Below are positions 49,501 to 58,365 of a DNA stretch of 64,000 nt, in pieces. The translations under genes and the position numbers were made by a program. Origin of the DNA: Annona cherimola (Eukaryota; Streptophyta; Magnoliopsida; Magnoliales; Annonaceae); the NCBI GenBank assembly GCA_030490835.1, contig CM059971.1:68900224-68964223 (forward strand). Reading direction: 5' to 3'. The notes beneath the pieces are model-generated. The model had not been told where the DNA came from. It made no database searches and worked only from the letters and a program-made list of their open reading frames with translations. Position 1 is the first letter of the stretch. Every line of letters begins with the position of its first letter.

Positions 49501-50620
49501 TTTGGAGCAACACCTTCCATTGCCTCCAACCAAGTGCTGAACACCACAAGAAGTCCTCATACGTCTCTCCAAATATATGCCCAGTGCCAAGAAAAACGGT
49601 TTGTCTATGGTGATTAACTCCAACAAATGGACCAAATGACATGTCATGCTGATTTGTTTTGTATGTCGTGTCAAAGGTAACAATATCATTGAAGACTTTA
49701 TAGTCAACCTTAGATCTCTTATCTATCCATAAACAAGAAGATAAGCAGTTGTCCTCATCAATCTGCAAATCATATGTGAATGATTGATCAAATTTTGGTT
49801 TATTGTTGAAGTAATCCAACATTGTTGCAGCTCGTTCGCCAAATTTTGCTTGACGCCTCCTCAGGAAAGCATTCTATAAATCAACTTCTAAAAAACCAAC
49901 ATGGTCATGGCCACCTTATTCTTGCACCTTGAAATCAATAAATTTGGCCACTCCAATCCTAACACCTCTCATCCAGTGTACCACATCTAATTGACAGCTG
50001 GTACATTCTTGTGTAAGTGTAGTAATATAGATTTGTTAGGCGAAACAAGTTTATAGCAATGGGATGGATTAAATTGTGCCACTTTGAAACATGTAGTGCC
50101 AACAGGTTTTGTGAGTAATAAATATGCTTTACATTGCACCTTGTGACCTCTCTCACAGTATATCTTCGCTTATTTGATGTTCCCTTTTATTGTTCCCTCA
50201 AACTTGCCTTATAGCATTGTATATACCTTCGACATACTTCTCCTAATTTTAACTCCACCGAATACCAAAGCCACGAAACTTCACATACCCCTTGTAGAAG
50301 TCAAATGCATCATTTTTAGTTGCAAACTCCATACCAATCTTGGGTGTAATTTTCGTAGGGGCCTGTGGTATGTCAAACTCAACCCCAACTCTAGAATCAG
50401 TGTCTACCCTTCGCTCTGAACCACTATTCCTTTCATCTACAAATATTTCCATATCATTTTCATTGCAACTTGCCTCATGTTGAGGTCTTGGAGTCACATC
50501 ACTCTCCATTAGGATTCCGTTGCCCATTCCATTGGTGTCTGCAATGTGTAACTCTGTATTATTCATCCCTAGAGTACCAATACCGAAAGACATGATCCTT
50601 GAAGCAGACGATGAGTCCAT
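46540..50620 (-). pseudogene. FAR1-type MULE transposase, split by a solo LTR
   Basis: In its own direction: start ATG near 50620; an N-terminal FAR1 DNA-binding region (PKIGMEFATKNDAFDFYKGY, about 50330-50270); a decayed middle; the DDE transposase core with TFDTTYKTNQHDM and FGPFVGVNHH near 49670-49620 and ITDQDP near 49480; then the part just before 49103. After the interrupting LTR it resumes at 47437 with FFQHFVVTYDQ-like sequence, a SWIM zinc finger (CKKFEFVGIVCRHLLALF, about 47110-47050) and a C-terminal knuckle (CCGCNKVVSDHDKRNCP, about 46610-46560). Proteins of this kind cut and move the element; domesticated relatives are the FAR1/FHY3 transcription factors. Several stops and at least one shift near 49430 disable it. 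The TIR at both ends shows this is the transposon's own gene, not a host FAR1 gene. Confidence 0.85.
47438..49102 (+). repeat. Solo LTR of a Sirevirus-type element
   Basis: 1665 bp, starting TGTTGGAAATAATT and ending CGGGACCAACA, in plus orientation, flanked by the perfect 5-bp duplication CAAAG (47433-47437 and 49103-49107). Its second half matches the R/U5 part of the LTRs at 25.9-34.5 kb (GATTGGAGTGTAACTCATCA, GTGGAACCCAAGTCACAAGG, GGAAGAGTGGAGTAGGGA). Its first half has diverged but keeps nine GTCGAC sites with AAGTCGCA and TGCGACTT repeats. A TATA box (TATATATAG) lies at 48443-48451. No internal element sequence remains, which is the usual outcome of recombination between two LTRs. Open frames inside it are by-products of the repeats. 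Confidence 0.93.
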
Positions 50621-50872
50621 GACTACAACTTGTAGATATACATGTTCTACAATATTAAAGACATGTCAAATGAAAAATTTATGAATAATACAAGTTAACG
50701 CATTGCACCATACCAACTAAAGAAATAGGGTTAAACTTGGCTTCGAGATTGGCATCCTCCAAATTTGGTATATGAAGGAGTAAACTTGGTTGGAATATGT
50801 CCATAATAAAATACCGATAATACCCAACCCGTGTAAAATGCCGATAATACCCAACCCTCACACGAGTCTCAT

Positions 50873-51506
50873 TCATGCATTGGGTATATATTTAAAAACA
50901 TATAACTAGTTTATTCCATGTTTGGTATTTTCGAAACGGAATAGCAAGATTAAAATCAATTGTGTAAGTTTAACCTAATCAAAGCTAAGATAACAAAAAA
51001 TAGGTAATATGTAAAGGCTACTTAATAGCATATAGAATAAATCATGTTCAGATGTCCAATAGTGGGTCGTCTACTACACTGCTATTGGACATTTAGATGT
51101 CCTGCTATAGGTCCTCTTTAAAACTAGAATTCAATACCGTTTTTGCCCGATCCGATGTTAGAATTTTGAATCACCGTTTTCTTTTGCATCCACTCCCAAG
51201 AGAGTCGTTGTGAGCGAAAGAGGTGCGAGTGGCAGTGTTAGGACGAGGGAGAGGGTAGGGGAGAGAGAAAGATGAGGGCGAGAGGGCTAGAGTGTGTGGG
51301 AGAGAGAGAGAGAGAGAGAGAGAGTGAGAGAAGGAGAGAGCGGGATAATGAATTTGGGAGGGATTGTATAATCGGGTTTAAAATACCCCAATCTTTTTGA
51401 GTAGCAGCGAATCGACTGCCAAGATGTCACCCGCGGAAACGAACAACGATTAATTGGGTTTCCAACTTCAGGCTCAATATAACCAGGTTCCATTGAAGCA
51501 TTCCCG
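50873..51506 (-). repeat. Right terminal inverted repeat of the MULE
   Basis: Inverted partner of 42401-43219. The inner end reads TCATGCATTGGGTATATATT, and the outer end closes with AATGGAACC-type sequence in complement. It would contain the promoter and leader of the transposase gene, whose start lies about 250 bp inside. At the site matching the left copy's ATG this TIR has ACG. Confidence 0.88.
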
Positions 51507-51802
51507 AAATATAAATTATAAATAGTACCTTCACCATTTGAACCATAAAAAATATCATTATTATATTGATAAATGATTTTATAAAGTATTTTTACATTTT
51601 AATATATATATATATGTAAATAGAACTATGCATGTCTTCTAATTTACACATGAATATATCTATTTTAAAGAAAATATAGCCTATGCATATATTTGATTTA
51701 CATAAAACTTAGTCTCCTAGCTAAAAAATATGTTAAATACCATGAATGGATTGAATTTTGCATTAAATGATTAACATATTAAAAAATGGTGGGGTTATAT
51801 GG

Positions 51803-52515
51803 AACTAAAGGTGCAACTTGGGTGGGGATCTACGTGTCGACTCGTTGGGAACCCTAAAATAAATAAGGTTAGTTCCTATTTTTATACCTATAAGGTAGGG
51901 TTGGTTCTAAGGTGTAGATATCCAGAATCGACTTGGATTACTAATATATATTCGATAAATATCTTTTGTATTGAAATTTGTTTAATCTATCAATTATTTA
52001 GTAGATTTAATAGATGTGTTTCAAAAATTATATTATTATCATATTGATTATAGGTCTTTAAGTAAATTTTATAACAAAATTATAATTTTCAAATATAAGG
52101 TGTGTTTAAGAAGTGATAAAACATTTAATGAAAAATTAATGTGATAGGAATGATGAAGGGTAAAGAGAATAAAGTTAAAATAGATAGGTTAGATGTATTG
52201 ATAGTTATATAAAAATGATTGAAAAGTAAGGTAGTTATATAGGAAGAAATGAAAAAATAACTATAAAATAAGGTAGGTGTGGAGATTGAAAAATTTTAGT
52301 TTAAAAATTTTTATATTTTAAACACCACCATAATATAAAAACTACTTAAAAAAACCAATTTGGAATCGAAAGTAGAAATGACCTGATCTTAAAAAATAGA
52401 ATAGGGTAGACTTAGAATCGACTTAATTTAAAATAAAGTAGGATAGGAATTTTTGATAACAGGGTAAGTGTATGGTCTATCTTAAATCGGATCTACCCAA
52501 CCCAAATTACACCCT
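51803..52515. mobile_element. Decayed hAT-like non-autonomous element
   Basis: The left end carries AGGTGCAACTTGGGTGGGG. The right end, reverse-complemented, carries AGGGTGTAATTTGGGTTGGG. Both resemble the ends of 8735-9471. A MITE (52095-52330) is nested in it. No clear target duplication was found. Confidence 0.45.
52095..52330 (+). mobile_element. TGTGTTTGG-family MITE copy
   Basis: It begins GGTGTGTTTAAGAAGTGATA and ends TTTTAAACACC, with the family blocks GATAGGAATGATGAAGGGTA, GAGAATAAAGTTAAAATAGA and GAAAAATTTTAGTTTAAAAA. Probably nested in the element at 51803-52515. Confidence 0.65.
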
Positions 52516-52628
52516 ACATAGAAAAGGTTCTTAACAAAAGAATATTAATTGGATATCATAGATTAGACCCATATCAAAATTGATTAAAATGATATTTCAT
52601 ATCTTAGCTAAATAGACAATAATAAGAT

Positions 52629-53359
52629 TAGGGGTGGGAATTGGCGCGGGTCGACCTGTGACCCGGCATTGACCCGACCCATTTTTGGCCGAGTAAAACC
52701 AATATTTTTTGACCCGGTATAGGGATGGGTCAGAAATTTTGACCCAAATTCAAAAATAGGGTTGGGGTGGGTCGACCATATCCCGACCCGAAGAGTCCGA
52801 CCCGCCCCGCATATATAAATTTATTAAAAATTATAAGACTATATTGAAATATTATTATTATTTTCTTTCAAATTTTTCACTTTTTTATAATCAACTCTAT
52901 CAACAATAGAAGAATCAATTTATTCAAAAAGCAATATAAGAATCAATAAAAAAATTTGTACGTATATAACCCTTATGTGTAATTATATATTAACGTATTT
53001 TAATAAATATATACTATATTTTTAAATGTTTTGTTTTCTTAATTATGTGTTTTTTAATAATTAGTGAAATATTAAAACATATAATATTTAAATTTAGTAT
53101 AGATGTATATTTATGTTTGATAGATATATAAATTTTGAAAATTATCTTATTTGACCCGTATTTTTTACCCTACCCGCTATCCCGAAACCGGTCTGATACC
53201 GACCCGAATTTTGTCCTTAGACCTGGTAGAAAAAAGTAAGGGTCAAACCGACATTGTCTCGATCCGGTATAAAATAAGAGTCAAACAAGATTTTTGAAAA
53301 GTAGGGTCAGGGTTGGGCAAACCCTGACCCATCCCGACCCGCCCCGATTCCCACCCCTA
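52629..53359. mobile_element. hAT MITE with intact 8-bp target duplication
   Basis: 731 bp, starting TAGGGGTGGGAATTGG and ending with its near complement CCGATTCCCACCCCTA. It is flanked by the perfect 8-bp duplication AATAAGAT (52621-52628 and 53360-53367), the size expected for hAT elements. Subterminal regions carry many short GACCC and GGGTC motifs, as is usual for hAT transposase binding sites. The centre is AT-rich and non-coding. Confidence 0.88.
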
Positions 53360-53367
53360 AATAAGAT

Positions 53368-54171
53368 TAATGGATGACTTGTCAAGGTGCGCTAACATGA
53401 TTTCACCATGGAAGATTTCATGATCAGGCGGCCATAGAAGTATATCCTATCAAAATTACAACCACAACACGATATTTTATGTTTTTTTTTTAAAAGAAGT
53501 GAATTCGAGAGGTCTCAACAAATTTTTTTTTTTTTTTTTTTTTTTTTTGTAATGCAAATTTGTAGGTATTTGATAACCCTCCGTTAATATATTAAAAATG
53601 TTGGCATATCCAAGGTTCCAATTCGATAGAACTGATTTCATAAAATTCAATTCATGGAACATCTTGTTTAAGGCCCATTCTGATGATTAAATTATCATCC
53701 AATTTCAATATGTCATATAAAATAATTTATTTCGCTAATAATGTATATTTCTTCTAAAATAAAATATTTTCATGGTTGATTGTCATTTAATGGTTAAAAT
53801 GAACTTATTAAAATTATTCATGAATTTCTAGGCTTTTAATTAAACATCTATTATCTATACCGGCCAAAATGTTTTCCCGATGGAGGGGATGATTTCATTA
53901 ATTAAAATGGCATTGAAATGATTGTTCTAATGGATTTAGTTATTTTCATTTTTTTATACATCATTTTATATATGAATCATGTAAAATATTAAAAAATAAA
54001 AGACAGAAAATTTTATGTAAAAAATTTTGTTTGAGTCCACATATCTATGAAATTTTTTAAAAAAGATTAAAACATGCGCAAGCATTGAATGATTGCATAT
54101 GTATTTCTGAGAAAGTATGACTCATTCAAGAGTTTCATTGAAATGATTTTTATCATTATTATAATAGCCTA
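53368..54171. other. AT-rich intergenic stretch with a long T-run
   Basis: No gene is visible. A run of 26 T lies at 53523-53548, with a shorter one at about 53482-53491. The pair could be the reversed tail of a retroposed sequence, but no body was recognised. Confidence 0.5.
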
Positions 54172-54620
54172 GAACCGAGTCCCACATTAAAAAGAAATAA
54201 ATTTCCTGGGGTGTGTTTGGGAATGGATAAAACTTTTGATGAAAAGTTGTAGAGATGAGAAGTTGTCAAATGATGTGATATGATAGGGGTAATGATGGTG
54301 AATAAATAGGATAAAGTTGAAATATATAGGTTAGTTGTGTTGGTAGTTGTGTAGAAATGATTAAAAAATAGGGTAGTTGCGGAAAGGGAAAAATTTTAAG
54401 TTGAAAAGTTTTAAAGTGACAACTCTGTGTTGTTACCAAACACACCCCTGGTAGTTTATAAGTGAGTCTCAAGTTCAATATGATATGACGCATTTTAAAA
54501 CCATAGTACTAAGCTGTCAAGCTAAAACGGACAATATCACACTATAAGGCCTATAGCCTATAGGCCCGACTGTTGTTTTCTGAGTCCGTATGTTACAAGT
54601 GCTATCAGAGCGGCGGGGAC
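54172..54620 (+). mobile_element. TRIM-like LTR fragment carrying a nested MITE
   Basis: The sequence has the pattern of plant TRIM LTRs: GAGTCCCACATTAAAAAG near the start, a block with TTATAAGTGAGTC, a CATTTTAAAACCATAG block, ACGGACAATATCAC, and then a primer-like site CTATCAGAGCGGCGG (about 54602-54616) one base away from the initiator tRNA-Met complement. A MITE interrupts it at 54210-54446. No second LTR was found, so this is a fragment. Confidence 0.5.
54210..54446 (+). mobile_element. Best-preserved TGTGTTTGG-family MITE copy
   Basis: 237 bp, starting GGTGTGTTTGG and ending with the exact complement CCAAACACACC, flanked by CCTGG on both sides (54205-54209 and 54447-54451). The interior is AT-rich, and open frames on it are meaningless. 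This copy defines the ends of the family seen at five or more other places in the window. Confidence 0.75.
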
Positions 54621-54656
54621 GAACTAGGCGGAAGCTGATGGGCAGCCCAATGGTCG

Positions 54657-54780
54657 TTTTTCTGAGTCTGTATGTTATAATTATAATTAGCAAATGACAT
54701 TAGACATAATTAAAATGGTTTTTCTAAGTTTATATGTTACAATTATAATTAGAAAATGGTATTAGACATAATTAAAATGG
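54657..54780. repeat. Tandem duplication, period 62 bp
   Basis: Two units each end ATTAGACATAATTAAAATGG (54699-54718 and 54761-54780). The opening words also echo a TTTTCTGAGTCCGTATGTTA block at about 54575. Confidence 0.8.
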
Positions 54781-55494
54781 ATTTTGATTTAATTAAAACA
54801 GCAGGTGGACAAACAAACAGGTACCATTGAATCGATTAGGTGAAACCGGTTCTACTAGATTGGGAACTGCCTATAATTATGGGTAAAAAGCTTAGGTATA
54901 TTTATAAATATTTAAGAATAGATAATAATTTTCTTTAATCAGAAAGTTTTTTAACACAACGTTTTCTTTCTTGTTTGACTACATGATAAAAAGTTTTTGT
55001 GATTTCATGGAGAAACACACAAAAGAAAGTATTTCAATGCAAGATACATGACTTCAACGGTTCTGATCACGATTATGTGGGTCCCACTAGGCTGAGAAAG
55101 CCCCCGGCGGGACACCATTTGAGCATGCACCCGCGCGTACTTAAACAACCGTCTGAACCGAGTTCGCTCCAATTGTGAGATGAGATGTAAGTAAACTCTG
55201 TTTGCTTCAACCCGGCTGTAAATCTATTTTGTAAAATTTAACCCCTAATTTTAACTCTAATTTTAGTTATAAAATTTAAATTCTAATCCTATTTATGTAA
55301 ATTAGGTTCATGCTGAAATACAAGTTGACAAAATTTTGTTCAGGTTAAGAATAACAACTTCAAATTTTCATGTAAATATAAATTAATAAGTTATACAAAA
55401 AAATAATAATGCATATTATAATTAGATTAAGGAAAATCATAATAATGAAATATATTTCTAAAATAAAATTATGAATTTAAAAATAATATCAAGA

Positions 55495-56310
55495 GTGAAT
55501 TCCATATAACTCATAAATTTTATCTTTAATTTTATTTATACCTATGAACTTTCAAATCTAAATATACTTATACATTTTGTCCAAATGTTAAAAGTTTACA
55601 CTTAAATAATATATGATTCTATGACATAAAAGTGTTGAAATTTATTAGACCGTCAATTTTTAGCTATAGAGTCAAAATTAAAGCTTTGGCATCGCATTAA
55701 ATGAATCCCTAATAGTGTAGGTATGAACGAATTTTTTAGGCAAATACATTGGTATATTTAAAATTGGGCAAATTCCTCATATACCAATGAATTTTAACTC
55801 TAATTTTTCTTATACGCATGAACTTTAAAAAATGCTTCTTATACCCATGAATTTTCATGGTAATTCCACATATACCTATGTCGTTAGGGATCTTTTAAAA
55901 GGATCATTAATCCCTTGTGAAATAATGAATATGTTCATCCATAATTATGATTTTATAACTAAAACTTCATATTATAATGAATCCTTAGTAATTTTATACC
56001 TATAAAATAATATATTATTTGAATATCAATAATTAATTTTGAGTAAAACAACTTTAAATTATATTAAAGCTTAGACATATTTATCATTTTATAGAGGATT
56101 AATAATACTTTTAATAGATTCTTAATGACAATAAACGACAATGGTATATGTGAAATTATGATAAAAATTCATAAGTATGAGAAACATTTTTTAAAGTTCA
56201 TGAATTAGTGGTAAAATTCAGGCATAGGTGGAATTTTTCCTTTAAAATTTTTGTAAGTTCATGGGCATAAGTAAAGTTATAGATAAAATTTATGGGTACA
56301 TGTAATATTT
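55495..56310. mobile_element. Foldback element with two nested pairs of inverted arms
   Basis: The outer arms (about 55495-55565 and 56236-56310) pair through ATAAATTTTATCT and its complement and CATGAACTT-type blocks. The inner arms (about 55770-55885 and 56125-56240) pair through GAACTTTAAAAAATG and its complement and CATATACC-type blocks. Nothing in it is coding. It may be one long foldback element or one MITE inserted in a related one. Confidence 0.5.
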
Positions 56311-57260
56311 GCCTAAATATAAGTATTTAATCAAAACAAGAATAATATAATTCTAACATTTCAAACATCAATTCAAAGATAAATATAAATAATATAAAAA
56401 ACATAAAATATGTATAAATATTATTTAAATTTAAGTATAATGTAATTTACGTATAATTTATATTTTATATCAAATATAAATAAAAATGGGTTGAGTTTTT
56501 TTGAATCCTAATCGTAACCTTATTTACAACCGGGCTCATCGGGTTTGAGTTTTAAAAAAAGGTTCGAGCTTAATTATGTGCAAGTTGCACCCCAACATGT
56601 AAATAAAAATATTACAGTATTTTGTATGGAAGATATTGCTACATTTAAAAGGGTAACGTTTATCTTGCCTGATCGGGTTCATTTTTTTGTCCTTTTACAT
56701 ATTTTCTTTTATAAGTTTCAAAGTATCATATTTAATTCAAAAAAGATATTTGCAAAATGTACCAAAAAATGCATAAATTTTAATTAATTTCTGGATGTCA
56801 TATATAACCACAAATATATCCCACTTTCATCGTATTTTAGTTTTTAGTAAATGAATTATTTTCCTGCTAGTGGTTGAATAGGATTTGCGATATGATATTT
56901 AACCTGTTTTATTTTTTCTTAGATTTAATCAGGTAATTTCTTTAGCATATACTATTTCTGTAAATTTAAATAGTAGTTACAAAATGAGTCATATAATTTA
57001 AACGAATTTATGATAAGAATATCTTAAGGAAAATATCATTATAAAATAAAACATTTTTGGCCCAAAAATAAAAGGATAAAAATTTCAATTTACCTAAAAG
57101 TAAAATACGGAAATAATTCCGTGATTGAATTAATTTGTGTTATATAGTTTTGAGTCGTTTTATGGATAAAATTGGAACGTTGCAATATTCAAGGCATCGA
57201 TATGCGAAATATTCTTCCCGTCTTCATCTGCCTCGTTTTCGTATGAAATTAAAGCTTAGG
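56311..57260. other. AT-rich stretch upstream of the PPR gene
   Basis: No gene is visible. CAAGTTGCACCCCAAC at about 56580-56595 resembles the end of the hAT-like elements at 8735 and 51803, so part of it is probably an old copy of that family. Confidence 0.4.
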
Positions 57261-57266
57261 GGCTCT

Positions 57267-57275
57267 TATAAAAAA
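57267..57275 (+). promoter_or_regulatory. Possible TATA box of the PPR gene
   Basis: TATAAAAAA about 1.1 kb before the start codon, followed 40-100 bp later by a change to pyrimidine-rich, leader-like sequence. The long distance suggests a leader of about 1 kb, perhaps with an intron. This is inferred from composition only. Confidence 0.3.
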
Positions 57276-58365
57276 AATTAGGAACAAAATGAAAATTCAC
57301 ACTAATTAAGGTGCTAACAAGCAAATGTTCTTACCGCCATCATCTCCCTCTTTCCCTCGGAAGCGCGCCACTCTTTCTCTCTCTTTCCATAGCAGAAATC
57401 GGAAAACTCTGACGAAATTCGTCTAAGCACGGAGACAAGTAAGCCGAAATCCTTCGTCTTCGGTTCAGCTCTAAATCCCCTCTCATGAGCTTCCCCACTA
57501 CACACTGGAAGCCAAAGATATCAAAAGAAAATAACGATTTTGTGTCTTTCGAATATCTGAAGGATTGCAATAGCCACACATAAAACTGGAGAAGTAATGA
57601 AATTGAAATTATCTGTACCCTTGTTGTGTTTTGTTGTTCTAATTCTGTTTTGAGCGCAACTTCTGCTTAGTTAGTCTTTGGATTTAGCTGCTTCGCTCGT
57701 TGGAATGCTTTCCAATTCTCTCTGGATTCCTTTTTCATTCACTAATTTGATGAAGTGCTGGGAACTCTCTTGCTGCCTTCTTGCACAAGTCTCTGCACTT
57801 GAGTCGGCGTTGTCTTGCTCGGGCCGTTTGAATTTTTGCTTCTTTTTTAATTAGTCATCATTTGGTTGCTCTATTAAATTGCATTGCAGTCACTTCTTTG
57901 ATGAAGTGGGTGCAACCCGATTCCACTTATCTACTCAAAACTTGAATTGCTATGAATTTGGGAGTTAAGTTTTTGCCGCCTTGCAGGTTTGGTGGCTTTC
58001 CGATGCTGGATCAAATAGTGCAGTCACTAGTTTGATGAATTGGTGGCTGACCAGTTGCAGTTGTCTTCTTAAGTTGTGAGAGTAAGGCTGGTGGTTGTTT
58101 GGATGGTTGCTGGTTTGCTACTTAGGCTGGATTTTGATTCTTTATTAAGCTGCACCAGAGGCACTAGCTTGATGAACTGGTGGCCACCCACTTGCTGTTG
58201 CTTCTGTCTAAGCTGTGATTCATTTAATACTAAGTTGGAATTAAATGAATATAGCTGCCAACATGAAGCCGGTTCCAACTCAAGTTGACTGTGGATGCGA
58301 ACATGGCTTTTGTTGGCATGGTATTTGTTGATTTTTATTGAAGTACTGGTTTACTATTACCTTGC

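Larger units (their letters stand above)
42401..51506. mobile_element. Mutator-like element (MULE) with long TIRs and two convergent genes
   Basis: The ends are inverted repeats (CAGGAATTCTTCAATAGAA on the left; CGGGAATGCTTCAATGGAA as the complement of the right). They are flanked by the perfect 9-bp duplication AAATATAAA at 42392-42400 and 51507-51515, the size diagnostic for Mutator elements. The inverted repeats extend inward for roughly 630-820 bp. A FAR1-type transposase gene runs inward from the right end on the minus strand. A second, acidic gene runs inward from the left end on the plus strand. A solo LTR (47438-49102) sits in the transposase gene; without it and its duplication the element would be about 7.4 kb. 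Both genes are decayed and the TIRs differ clearly, so the element is old and inactive. Confidence 0.9.

Noticed and set aside
46540..50620. Reading the FAR1-like sequence as a host FAR1/FHY3 transcription factor gene
   Set aside because: It lies between matching TIRs with a 9-bp target duplication and is broken by stops and a solo LTR, so it is the transposon's own gene.
53477..53662. Lys-run frame at the long T-tract
   Set aside because: Translation of the poly-T run; no other protein-like feature.
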